A stretch of DNA of 64,000 bases, from the NCBI GenBank assembly GCA_013399305.1, contig VXAI01000380.1, positions 257,059 through 321,058 of the forward strand. The letters run 5' to 3'. This stretch comes from Rostratula benghalensis. Taxonomy: Eukaryota; Chordata; Aves; Charadriiformes; Rostratulidae. The number at the start of each line of letters is the position of its first letter. Position 1 is the stretch's first letter. The notes below the pieces were generated by a model. It made no database searches. It saw nothing but the letters and a program-made list of their open reading frames with translations, and was not told the origin of the DNA. Position numbers and translations under genes: made by a program. Shown here piece by piece: positions 13,501-26,568 of this stretch.

Positions 13501-16214
13501 CAAGAGTTCAGGAAGCATATTATTCACTTTTATGGATGAGAGGAATAGGGTGAAATGTATGTGTCAGCTGGCCACCATGCAAATGTTGTGTGTGCCAAAA
13601 ATAAGCAGACCTCCTCCATACTTCCAGTCAACAGAGCCCTGAAAATGAAGCTGGAAAAATGACCATCTGAGCCTGTTAAATAAAGACAGAAGAAAGTGTT
13701 ACTGCAACCCAGCAGATAAAACTGTCTAAGAGTCAGTGTGTAGTTTCAGAAAGCAGAATTTCAGAGTTCTTTATTGTGGTGCCAGGTACACAGGGGTTTG
13801 TTCCTCCTATTGTGCACACCGAATGCTGTCACCAATCCAAATTTATACACAACAGGTATACATATTAAATATAATTCCCAAAAAGCATTAGTGTATTCAT
13901 TAAATTTCCAAGAATTCATTTACATATTATAATGAGCTTTTGTTTTTCAGAACAATAACCTAAACAGTAGTGGAAGTAGAAGCTTCCTGTTTTCCTTCAG
14001 TGATTAATGCATCAATTCTCTAGAAATGTTCTCTTCTCTATTACTAGTGAAAGTTAGCTTCATATTTGAGAAGTGAAGCATAAACCATATGAGGTGAGAT
14101 AGAGAAGAAATGATCCCATAAAAATTTTGTAGTCTGGTATAATTTTTTTCATATGATTTTTTTTTACGCTTTTGAACACACCTCAAAAGCAACCCTACCT
14201 TAGAATTCCATGCCTGTTTTTAAAAGTTGATTGGATTTATGGTGTGAACAAGACCTTTATAAAATTACTTGTGTTCCTGATAAATTGAAATCTGGTTTGA
14301 TTCAAGTATTTTATGAAAAGTCAGTGGGAGCTGTTTATGCATGGGACCTTCAGGTCCTTGTTTCTTTGTTATTAACAAGAAATGAAATGAGAAGGTAAAC
14401 ATTAAAAAAATAATTGTCAACAATAAATGTCAGGCTGATAAAGACTTCACCGCTGACCTTCAGAACAGTGAGAGTTGACTATGATGTGATTATCATCTGA
14501 GGTCAGAAGTTACAAATCAGATGAAGCAGTGATGACTTCAGTCCCCTGCATTCTGCATAACATCCTATACTTTATTTGCCACATCTTTTCCACTGTCCAG
14601 AGCGTGCTCTATTAATTCTGTTTGCAATTTTGTGTCTCTCTGTTATTGGCAGACAATTGAATTCTCTGGCAATTCTCACCTCTTGGTCAGTTCTGCCCCA
14701 GTTTGTAACCAAAGCACTTAACGTGGTCTATATGTGCTTGGCACATGTAGTGCAAAACCATGGGATCATACATTGGCCCTGATGCACCAGTATCAGCTAA
14801 ATGGAAGGGAATGGCACTTAGTTTATAATGGACTACAGTTTAATGTCATTATAAAATTGCTCTTAACTGGAGGTTGTCTCTGCTCTTTCCTGTTGACTCA
14901 GATGGCTAACATTAGTTTAGTTTGATTTACAGGCACAGAAATGGTTTTATTGTTTAGAGTTAACACCCAATCATAGCATGTGTCCTTATCACATCATTGA
15001 GATGATGTCATTGCTGTTGCTTTCCCTGCCAACCCAACTTTTTGATGTCTACTGACAGTTTGCAATGTGCTTACGGCAGCTTTGAGAGCCATGGATTCTG
15101 GTTTTTAAAGAAAGGTCAGTAACATTCAAGGGGTAATAACTATTGAATAGTTTTGATATTCTGACTGGAAAGCCACACAGTCATTTACTCATTAGACATT
15201 TTCTTTCGTTACTGCAGATCTTTCTCACTTTTTTCCCCGTGACTTTATCTAGCAAGACTTGATAAATAAATGCATGTACAAATAATGCTTAAATGGAAGT
15301 ACTGGAAGACTTCAGTACAGAATACTACTTTGCATAGAGAAGGCATCAGTAGGGGTTCTGTGCTGGATGGACTGAACTCAGAAAGTTCATTATATACTGT
15401 AAGTAACTCTTTTAATTTTCCTTCTCATTCTCACAGTAGATGAATTGTACTCATCTCTCTTACCTCATGCTGTCTCTTTACAACACTGTCTGTAAAAGCA
15501 AAAGAGCAGGGGAGCAGGAACAGGAAAAAAAATATGCAGTAACTTTTGTGGGGGTTTTCTTAGATTAGTCTCCTTCAGATTCTTTATCTCTGTCCCAGTA
15601 TCCTGGTTTGGGGTGGAGCAGAGCCAAGCTCTAGTTTTGTGAGAGAGGCTCTTACACTTGTTGACCCAGTTGTACCCCATGTAGGGCTGGCAACTCTGGG
15701 GAGGAGTGGACGGGTCCCAAACTGACCAAGAAGGCACTCCATCCCATCTGCTATGCTCACTATAGAAGCTGAGGGATCAAAGCAGGTCAGCCTGGCTGCT
15801 CTTCTTTGGCTCCTCTTTGAGGGCTATGAGGAGGACCCTGTCAGTTTGTCCACCTTTGATCTCTATCAGTGAGTTCTTGAATCCAGTTCTCATGGGTCCC
15901 CAAGACCAGTCTGGAACTTTGGCTGACTTTATGAAAGACTGGCTCTAACTCTACTACTGATACAAAGTTGTCTGACAAAAAAAAAACCCAAACCCTCTGT
16001 TTGATGTGATGCAGTAAGGATTGTCTTTCTGCTACTCTGCTACACTTTCTGAGTTTCTGTCAATTTTTCTGCCTTTGGATTACAAAATTCCCTGAGGAGC
16101 AAGGGTTGCCCCTCTTATATCTCAAAACCAACATGATTCTATTGTGGAAAAGCTGCTTTTTGTGTTTGCTAATGCAATCTGAATGACAATGCATTTATAT
16201 TTATGGCATTTAAT
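10527..16214. other. Intergenic, no gene recognised
   Basis: AT-rich. It has a degenerate TA/ATC-rich patch near 13050-13190 and a decayed LTR at 15.6 kb. No coding homology seen. Confidence 0.6.
15599..15800 (+). mobile_element. Decayed ERVL-type LTR fragment
   Basis: Begins with TATCCTGGTTTGGGG, a decayed form of the TGTCCTGGTTT start seen in the intact LTR at 43.96 kb. It later has CCCAAACTGACCAAGAAGG, CTCCATCCCATCTG, then ATGCTCACTATAGAAGCTG. The order and wording resemble the U3 end of avian ERVL LTRs (a CCATACC-type block before a TATA box). The right boundary is unclear and no target duplication is seen. Confidence 0.5.
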
Positions 16215-16663
16215 TACAGAAGGGTTAGGGCTGGTAGGGACCTTAAAGATTGTCCAGTTCCAACTCCCCCTGCCCTGGGCAGGGACACCTCCCACCAGAC
16301 CAGGCTGCTCCAAGTCCCATCCAACCTGGCCTTGAACCCCTCCAGGGATGGGGCAGCCACAGCTTCTCTGGGCAACCTCTTCCAGACTCTCACCACCCTC
16401 ACACCAAAGAATTTCTTTCTGGTATCAAATGTAAGTCTCCCCTCTTTCAATTTAAAACCATTACCTCTTGTCCACTCCCTGATACAAAATCCCTCCCTGT
16501 GTTTCCTGTAGCCCCTTCAGACACTGGAAGGCCATGATAAGGTCTCCCCGGAGCCTTCTCCTCTCCAGACTGAACAACCCCGACTCTCTCACCCTGTCTT
16601 CATAGTAGAGGTGCTCCAGCCCTCGCATCATTTTCATGGCCCTCTGCTGGACTTTTCCAACAG
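16215..16663 (-). mobile_element. CR1 LINE 3' fragment
   Basis: Reverse-oriented CR1 running from a decayed 3' end, through GGGACCTTAAAGATTGTCC and CCAGGGATGGGGCAGCCAC, to the CTCTGCTGGACTTTTCCAA segment. Short open frames on both strands are remnants of the C-terminal part of its ORF2 or noise. About 450 bp, 5'-truncated. Confidence 0.9.
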
Positions 16664-19600
16664 GTATGTGTCATTACTGTGCTGAGGACTCCAAATCCCC
16701 TAACACAAACATCGTTGCCTGTACTACATGTAACTACAAAGAAAATACTTTTACAATTATTTTCTACTATTAACTGCAGTCTTAGGAAGTCTTAAAAGCA
16801 TTTCTGTGCAACTGCACATTCTAGGATTCTGGAGTACCATCCTACAAAAGCAGAGTCTGTCCAAATACAATCCATCTTAGAAAGTGCAAAGTTGAAATGT
16901 AGCATTTCATGTGAAATTTCTCAGTGATATTTGATAGCTTCATAACAGTAGAAGGATTTAGGAGAAAAGTTGACAAGAATATCCCTCCCTGCTTCAGAAG
17001 GTAGCCACCTTCTTAAAGACCTAGCTGTAACATTTTTACTTCATAGAAGAATTTGTTTTGTTGGTATGACTTTGTTTGGAAACTTGGAAAGCAAAATCAA
17101 GAGATCTTGAATGAAGCTGCTCCCCATTCAATTCTTGTGCATCCTTTAATGTGCTTGTAGAAAATGTGTCTTTAGAGTCTCTCTTATGCTCCCAGAGGAG
17201 ATTAAAATTGTAGTGGGAACTATTTATCAAATATCATATGGGAATGTCAGTATTGAGGCTTAATTTTTGGTCAGGGTATTTTAGTAGGTAGTTTAGGAAA
17301 TTGGCCTAATTCCCCAGTGGACAGGCAATGTTCACACATTGCATGTTCTAATAAACATTCTAAATCTTTTTTTGACATTCTCTCTCACAAAATATACTTT
17401 AGGAAATTGTCAAGCTGGTTATTTTGTTTACAGGTTTAAATTGTAAATCCATCACAGATAAAGTCATTTTTATAAACTGAGTTAGCAAAGACAAAAGCAC
17501 TGTCAGAAAGGATGCCTTTTAGCAAACTTTTATCAAAATGACCCCAGAACTAATCATTTAAAGTTCAGGGAGAAGAACTAGAATCAAATGAAGTGCTTTT
17601 TATTTCCAGAGAGGATATTTATTCTTAATGTGCTTTGCTCAACATTATGGGATCTTCTGCGAAAACTTAGCGCTTGACTTTATTTGAAGTTACCAGCTGA
17701 ATTCTGAAGACTTTGCAAGAGAGTGGAGCACTGGACTGACAGAGCACAGAAGTGGTGAAATCACATCACTGTTAATGAATGTTTTTCAGGACTTTTTGAG
17801 ATGATGAGTAGGAGCTAAAAAGAAGGGGAGTGGATTGATGGTAACTATGCATAAATGTGATGATGTGTATACACGCACAAACTGCATGGAATAAGATATC
17901 GCAGTTGATCATGGCTGTGAGATAGCCTGTCTTGGTCAGCACTAGGCAGAACATAGGAACAGAAGATTTTTTGAATGGTGAAAGGCATATTATGTTCAAC
18001 AGCTTTTAACCTAGTGCAGCTGATCTTACATAATGTCTAACTAAAAACTTTCTTCTAAAGGAGTTGCACAATGAAATTGCAAATCCATTCTGTATGTTAT
18101 GAAATAAATAGACTGCTTGAGCTGAAGAAAGGAGAAAGAGGAACTCAGAGGTGGAAATTTCTCTCACCAAATACACTCTTTCATGTAGCAGAGTGAAGGT
18201 GGCTCCGCCTACATATGCATACTGGACTGTTTTTTTCACTTCTTTAGGAAAATTTATTGAATACCATTTTAATTATGTTTCATTTCACTGTGCTACATTT
18301 GTATTTTATGAATACAATTTCAAATAATTCACTTCACTAACAGATTTCCCATCAATGATGTATTTCTAGTCCAGAGTAAATCCCAATAAGAACAAGATAC
18401 TAGTCATCCAACCCTGATTTAATAAATTATTTTCTATATTTTTTTTTTGTGTATTTATTCTGAAATTTAGCAATGGTCATCCAAAAACTCATTTGCAAGC
18501 AAAATAATGAACAATCATCTGCAGTTGTAAATATCCATTATGACAGATTTATTCAATGAAACGGTTTCTAAGATGAGTGGCAATGCTATAGGCCGAGCTT
18601 CACTTCAGTTATATACAAGATGCATATATATGAGTGCATATGTGAGATGCTAGCATTTTATTAAGATTAATTAAGATAAATACATAGCATTATAATGCCA
18701 TGTTGTTTCAGACCATCATGGGGAGGACTTAACAACTTCATTGAATTGTTAAAGTTCAGGAGCAGAGACTGAAAGCAGGAGCTTTAATGCAAGGCAGCTG
18801 AGTGTAGGTAATTTCTTCAACTCTTGTTGTCAATGAAAATTAGTTTCCTAAAAGACTTCATGAGATCCTGAGACTCAAAACAATTAAGATGCCCCATGTA
18901 TATATAAAGTTAAATAGTAAATGCCTTACGAAACCAGAATCATCATAATTAGTTTTCAAAAATGGAGTGGCATTTTTTGGTCACTTGGAAATAAGTGTGA
19001 TAGTTTCTTCATTGATTTGGCTGGATCATTAAATTATTAAATGTAAAACTTGGAATATTTACACATACAAAATTACTGTTTCTTTTCCTTTCCCATATTT
19101 ATGCCCTAAACACTGGTTCTATCTGTAATATTACCATAGATATTTAATGCACTTCTTTTATGTTGATATTGTTTACTAAGAGACCATTTTTTGTTACTGC
19201 TGTAACTGAGATAGGAATCTAGCCCACAATATAGATTCATGCAGGAAACATTTGCAGCTGTCATATAGTTGGCAGCTCATTTACTTATTTTGAGATGTGT
19301 GCAGATACCAGTGCAGATTAATGACAAGATAGAGAATTGTATATTTTTTTTTTTAATTTTTTTTTTTGCTAACTGACACTTGGTATTGAGGGGGCTGTAT
19401 GTGACAGTCGAATGTTAGTTTACCCTGGCAAATTCCTCGGGGAAGACAATATTAAGAGTAATGCTATGCTTTCAAAAGAAAATGTTAGACTTTACCTTTT
19501 ATTTAGGAAGCTTCATGTTCTTCTCGGATACTGTTCACACAATCTAAGCAAGTCATAATTACCAAAGTTAGACAGTAACCCTAACATTCCTACCATTGTC

Positions 19601-22600
19601 AGCAGTGGAAATCCAACAAATACAGTGTCAGGCCATTGATTGTAAGCCTAATAGATTTTCTGTTTGCTTTTGGATTGATTACACAGTGATTTCTGAGTTA
19701 GAGAATTGAGACGAAGTGTTATCGAACACAGACATGTACATTTTCATGCTTCAAAAGTTCAAAGAAGTGTGTCCACAGTATATTGGAAACGATATGTTAA
19801 TCTCCATCAAACCATCTCTGAAAATGGCCAAAACCTGGAATGAAATGTCTCTCTTAACAGTTAGCCAAAGGCCATCCTTTCATTTTTTGAAAGAATTCCT
19901 TTTTGGATTTGTTTTGTGCCAGTGAGTTTGTGTTTAGGGGAAACAAGGAGTGTGTTCTTAGTCAGGGACAGTAGTTCTCACTCCTTTCTCTGGTGAACTA
20001 TTGAAGCATTTGACATTCTTCCCTTTCCCACCAAATTCAGTGATCACAGAAGTGTGTGAATTTAGCTGAGCTGTTCTTAGCACAGAATTTTCCTTATGTA
20101 GGAACATCATCCCTTTGTGTTGAAGTAATTGATCTGGATTATTCACTGAACAATTCTTCCTCCATTTCAGTTTAGTTTTCAAACATTTTCTGGATAAATA
20201 TTGATAGATCTAACACTGGAATCTGGTTTAAAAAAAAAAAAAAGTATTCTGCTTGATTTAGTTCTATGTATAGAATAATTTGGTTTACAAACTGCAATTT
20301 AAAAGTATGAGATTAGATCCAGAAGAATTTACATCTAGAACAAATGGATAGTAACAACATTTCTGGGACATAGGTAAAGGTCATACAAGTCATCAAACTG
20401 GAATTGAGTTAAGTGTTATGTCTTAAAAAATGTATGGAACATGTTCAGCCATTGTGCAAGATATTATGGTATAATATTCTTGCCTAGATAGTATAGTAAT
20501 GTGTAGTTGGATAGAAAGAAAATGCGCCCCAGATTTACAACCACCACCACCCCCCAAGCTCTGAATATCTTTGGTGATACACAAATGCTATCTCCAAAAA
20601 AAGTAGGACCAACTCATGTTTTCGGCTTTGAGCATTTGACCTATGCAATACAGAAAATGTGTTTTTAACATAAGTGTACACACCAGGATGCAGATACAAC
20701 CCACCTTTTTGTTCTGCAGCAGTTGCAGAGTAAAGGGCACACTGTTCCCTAACTCTGACCAAACTCTTTTTTACTTATTCATACTTCTCAAAATCTTAAA
20801 TGAATCCCTTATTAAAACACAGGTGTAATGAGTTACAGTTATACTAGCCAAAGCAGAGATAAACCGGGCATCAAAATAGAAACTACTCACTGTAGAAATC
20901 ACAGTACTCAGTCTTCTTTTTATAAAGACTTCAAATAGACATTCATAAATTCATAGGTGTTAAGGTTGCAAGTGACTAACAGTCATTATAGTGTGTCACC
21001 TTTTGCATAACCCATTGTGATGTATGTAAATAAATTCTTGCTTTATATCCTATGACTGTGATTAAAGTGAAGTATATAGTTCATAAAAAAAGCTAGCTTT
21101 GATAAAAGGAGTTTCCAGTGTTTGAAAATTTGCCACAATCCAGATGCACAGAAATTGATGAAGGTGAATAGATTACAGCTGCCATGTGTTTCTGGTGAGA
21201 GCCTGAATTTACCAAGATTACATGGTATTGGTCTAAATACAGACAAGTCTAAGAATATCCCACTACGTCTAGTCTTGATATGACTACTAAAAAATCAAGA
21301 TCATAGTTAAAGAAATGGTTGCAACTTCTTTAAACAATAGCATATGCTTAAAAAACCCCAAACCACACACAACCCGCACTATACCACTGTTCAATAGTGC
21401 TATTATGAAAATCTACCAAAAGCCAGAGATCCAACATCGAGTATGTGGCTCTTCTAAGGTTCGTGTTGCTTATGCCCATTTAGGACTCTAAGTCCTGCTA
21501 AGTTCAGCAGTGCAACCTCTGACATGTTTAAGACAGGGAGTTCTATGCTGAACTATCTTTCTATCATCTTTTTGAGAATGGAAGCATTTCTTTTCAGTGA
21601 ATTTGAACTACTTGGTAACACCTGCTTCCACAGAGCAGAACATTCCTTGCTGTGCTACAGAGAAATCTGGGAAGTAAGTTCTGTGAGAGGAGAAAAATTG
21701 AAATAAATTGAATGTTTTGTTAGAGGTTTTTTTTTTTTTTTTTTTAAATAAAAATAATCCTAAATTTAAAAATAAAATAGGGAATTAGGAAAACAAGTGT
21801 TCTGAACTTGATTTATGTTGCCTGGATTAACATCAAATGAAGCACATTCTTCAACCTAAACTGAATGTTGAATTTTTTTGGATAATTGATACAAGGAGTT
21901 TCATTTGTGGTTAAATAAGCCCTTTCAATCACAGAGAAACATTTTGGTTTTGTTTCATGGAAAATGTTCCACCTTTTCAATTCAAACAAATATTTCCGCA
22001 ATTGTTCAGCAAATGAGTGGAAAACACTTTTTTTTACCTGCCTGCATTCTTACACTGTGTGTGCTCCTCTGCATTCAGTATAAAGTATAAACTTGCCAAC
22101 ATAAATGTGCTGATTTGACCAAGATCTAAATTTAATACATTCACTTTGGGGGACGAAGCAAAGAACTAGAGAAGAGGTGCAAAAGCTCAGCTGAAAGCTC
22201 TGCAGAGGAACATTATTGCTTGCCTAACCTCAAAACCAAGCCAGGTGGCTTCTTCTAACTCAGGTCTGACTCAAGTGGATCAGACACTGTTAGCCCAAGC
22301 ACAGCTGTTGCCTCCCCACACCCCACACACTCAGACAAACAGGAAAGTGTCTTTATTTACACAGGAATCAGTTAGCCATAAACTCGTTTGTCAATATGGA
22401 TAAACAAGCCCAGCAATCCTGATCCTGGCTGCCCTGATATTGTTAGCATGCCCAGAATTGTTAGCGCAATAGTCTTTTTAGACATAGGCCAAGGAGTCCT
22501 ATAGAATTCAGCACTTAACTCTGCTGAACTCTGAACTCTAAAGATTTAGCCTGTTCGTTTTTGTTGTAAGAGAATTCCTTCTAGCCAAAATCCAAGCACA

Positions 22601-25303
22601 GGTTTTATAGACCCTTGCTTGCCTCAACCCTCAATCAATATTCTCATTTCTGTACTTAGTCTAAAACACAGGCAAATGAACTCTTATTTTCCCAAAAGGT
22701 AATAATCAGCCTAACCTAACTGTTGGTATGGACATATTGCATCACTCATAATAAATGGAGGCTGCTGGCCTAGACTATCTATCCCAAACTTGGGTTTTCT
22801 TATCTTAGCTACCCTAAGTCCAAGGTTATTCTTGCTGCCCTTTTTGATGCCACTTTGAACACCTCTTCTGGGCAAGTACAAACCAAAGTTTCTGAGCCTA
22901 CTTCAACCCTTTTTTATTCCCTCTTGTGTCTTGCAGCTGTGACCATAACATCATCCTATTCTGTTAACATGCAAAAGCAGTATTTTTTATCCAAAATACC
23001 ATGGCCCAGGAGGTAAAAACATATTAAGATAATTAAATTTGGCCTAAGTACAGTCCTAACCTTACCTTATCAGATCCGGCAGAAGCCATCGCCCTGGTTT
23101 CAGGTTGACACTGCTTTGGTCATTCCTCTATATTTAGGGTGGGAATAAAAGCAGTTGCTCACTCCAGGGTTGGTATACATATAGGCAGAGGTTTAAGTTT
23201 CAGACAGTATCTCAAAAGATTGTGGGGCCGATACTGATATCTGGAGGTAGCTGGGTTGCTGCTCAATAATTTGCAAAATAGGTTGTCTTAAATGTGTATA
23301 GCTTAGGGTTGCTGTATTTGAGTTGTAGGACTGCACTGGAAAACTTTTGTGTTTTCACAGCTGACAAAGATTGAAAAGCAGTGATTTAAATGGAAGGTGA
23401 GCGAGTTTGGAGCTTCTAGTCGTGAAAATTAAAAAAAAAAAAAAGCTGAGTATGACACTTAAATTTACACATCTGCCTATTTTGAAATGTGAGGAATGAC
23501 AGCATAGTAATAGTCAGCACGAAGTAGTGTCAAAACGGATCTATAATTGTTCAGGTGTATCTGGTTTATTTATAATGCTAAGGCAATTTTAAGCTGGTTG
23601 AGCATTTTCAATTTACCATTTAAATGGATGCTTGTAAAATGTGGCTTCTCAGGAAAGAAAGCAACAGGACAGAGCTTGAATTGTCACTGTAATGAGAAGA
23701 TATCCTAAATTTACCAAGAAAAGAAAACCTGAGCAATCACTGTTCTAATGTATTGCTAAAATCTTTCTTGCTTTCTCTTGAGATGGTTCAGAAGGATGTG
23801 GTTCTAAAAAGTTGGTCAGAAAGCAACTGGCTGTAATACCATATTAATTGAGGCCCTTCTCAGCTGATACTTTTAATCTCAGATTTCTCTGGCTTTTCTC
23901 AGGCTTTGCAAGAGCAAGTGTTGCTGTGTGGTTTATAGAGTCAGGTGCAGGCAGTTGACTTTTTGGCTCAGACATTTTACAGAGAGGCTGAGTTGTAAGT
24001 TTTCATGTCAAATGTATAGTATTGGGTGGTGAGTGGTAAAGTGATAACAAGCTGTAACTCCATCTGGTATATGTACTGCATATTGAAAGTAGTTCATTTT
24101 ATGAGTATAATGCTCCATTATTTTCCTAATTGTTTTTACTCAGTGAATCTGGTGAATTGCTGTGCCAAGCCATGGAAAACACCCTTGAGACCACCTTATG
24201 AATCCAAACACATAGAGTAGGACTGAGTAGGACAAGAAGTGCCGTCAGTTACTTTTTATCTTTCCTGCTCGGGCCTTTAAAACAAATGCTTCCTGGCCCT
24301 TGTGTTCATCCTTCTGCACTGTACTGCCATGTTTATACTGGTATTTGTGCTGCTCATGCTTGCGGGGAGTGCAGCTGTGGAGGCAGCGGGAGGTGATGCC
24401 CTGTGGTTTGCTGTGGAGCAGCAGGGAGTGTGTGCCGTGGTTTTGTACCTCACCACAAAGGCTGGCGGGGTTTGTGTTTTCTTGACAGTTGGCTTTGGCC
24501 AGTGAGTGATGCAGACAATATCTATAAATGGTAGCTAAAGTTAATGAGCGTTTGCCTCAACAATTATTTCATCTAACTGTTGGAACTGTAACTTTAATGT
24601 TTTGGCAATATGATTTTATATGGAACTAAAGAGATAAGAAATTATGTACGTATGTATATAGTGTATATGTATACACACATAATTTAGAATTAAATGCAAA
24701 TGCTCTAAGGATATCTTTGATACCTTCCAACTTTTATTTGACAACATCTGCCAGAGAATTGCTACTTATGTTAGCTATTATGTTTGTTAATGGCCTGTAT
24801 TACAGGGCCTTGGTACATGCCCAGATCCTTGCCAAGGATTTGATAACCCTTCCTACTCTGAAACTGTTCTCCTAGACAGAGCCATCGTTTTCAACTCACT
24901 GCAGCAAAGTGAAGAATAATATTTCCTCTAATATTCTTTCCCTCAATTGTGAAATTTTTGTTCCCACTCTCAAACATCTGTTCTTAGAGTCTTATTTAGG
25001 TAGTTCTTCTGACCTCCCTCTGTCAGTATTTATGAAGAAATATTTACAGTTTCCTTCACGATGCTGTATGCAACCAGAACAGTAAAGGTTGTTGCTGAGT
25101 TGGTCTGAACTTTTTCTTCCAACCCCCTAAGCTGAGCATAATCACCCACAGTCATTCCTCCTGCCCTTACTGGAGTTTTCAACACGTGTACGATGTGTAG
25201 AAAAGGATCAAGATGACATTTTAACTCACATAACCAGTATGTCAGTGAAATAAGTAACCAGGAATCCATTGAGTTATTATTAATTAGAGTAATTAATATT
25301 ACC
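16664..25303. other. Intergenic, no gene recognised
   Basis: About 8.6 kb. Poly-T runs lie near 19350 and 21730. The 22.15-23.2 kb stretch differs in texture and may be an old LTR or retroelement remnant, unproven. A locally GC-rich patch lies at 24270-24510. Confidence 0.55.
21727..21745. repeat. Poly-T run (19 T)
   Basis: Uninterrupted T run in intergenic AT-rich sequence. Confidence 0.95.
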
Positions 25304-26568
25304 CTACAAGAAGGGCAAGAAAGAGGACCCAGGGAACTACAAGCCAATTAGTTTCATTTCTGTCCCTGGGAAAATAATGGACTGACATGTTCTGGAAGTC
25401 ATCTCCAAACACATTGAAGATCAGGAAGTTATCGGAAGTGGTCAACACAGATTTACCAAGGGTAAATCATGCTTGACCCATTTGATAGCTTTCTATGATG
25501 TTATAACTGGATGGCTGGATGAGGGGAGAGCAGCAGGTGTCACCTCCCTTGACTTCAGCAAGGGCTGTCTCCAAAATCAAGGAAATGTGGGGTAGATGAG
25601 GGGGCAGTGAGGTGGATTGAGAACTGGCTGTGTGACAGGACTCAGGGGGTTGTAATTAATGGAGCAGGGTCAAGTTGGAGGCTGGTAACCAGTGGTGTCC
25701 CCAAAGGGTCAATACTCGGTCCAGTCCTGTTCAACATATTCATCAATGAGATGGATGAGGGGACAGAGTGTATCCTCAGCAAGTTCACTGATGATACCAA
25801 ACTGGGAGGGCTGGCCGACACTCCAGAGGTCTGTGCCACCATCCAGCGTGACCTGGACAGGCTGAGGAGCTGAGCAGAGAAGAACCTCAGGAGGTTCAAC
25901 AGGGGCAAGGGTAGGGTCCAGCACCTGGGGAGGAAGAATTCTGAGCACCAATATAGGTCAGGGGTGGACCTGCTGGAAAACACTTCTGAGGAGAAGGACC
26001 TGGGAGTCCTGGTGGACAGCAAACTTTCCACGAGCCAGCAATGTGCCCTTGTTGCCAAGAGGCCAATGGAATCCTGGGCTACATGGGGAAGAGTGTGGCC
26101 AGTAGGTTGAGGGAGTTTATTTTCTCCCTCTACTTGGCACTGGTGAAGCCACTACTGGAATCCTGCCTCCAGTGCTGGGCTCCCCAGTTCAAGAGAGACT
26201 GGGAACTGCTGGAGAGAGGTCAGCGTAGGGCAACAAAGATGATGGTTTACAAGTGCCTAAAGGGTGAGTTGAAGGAGGATGGAGCCAGTCTTATCAGAGG
26301 TTTCCAGCAATAGGACAAAGGGCAATGGGTGCAAGCTGGAACACAGGAGGTTCCATTCAAATAATGATGAAAATCTTTCCAGTGAGAGTGATGGAGCACT
26401 GGAACAGACTGCACAGGGAGGTTGTGGAATCCCTTTCTCTGGAGGTTTGCAAGCTCTGCCTGGATGCAGCCCTGAGTGATGTGCTCTGGGCAATCCTGCT
26501 TTGGTAGGGGAGTTGGACTAGGTGATCTCTAGAGGTCCCTTCCAACTCTGAAATTCCATAATTCCATG
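25304..26568 (+). mobile_element. CR1 LINE, 1.26 kb, 5'-truncated, reverse transcriptase remnant
   Basis: Forward CR1 with the C-terminal half of ORF2 and a 3' end carrying ATTCCATA ATTCCATG octamers. The translation shows reverse-transcriptase motifs: [18 protein letters not shown] and FTDDTKLGG, where the usual FADD has Thr for Ala but keeps both Asp. A stop follows LDRLRS near 25873. The expected block after the DFSK motif is replaced by unrelated short sequence near 25558-25600, pointing to an internal deletion. Not functional. Confidence 0.93.

Noticed and set aside
22178..22978. 9-bp direct repeats TGCAAAAGC at 22178 and 22970 as target duplications of an 0.8-kb element
   Set aside because: In a span this large a 9-bp match is expected by chance, and the inner ends do not start TG and end CA as an LTR should.
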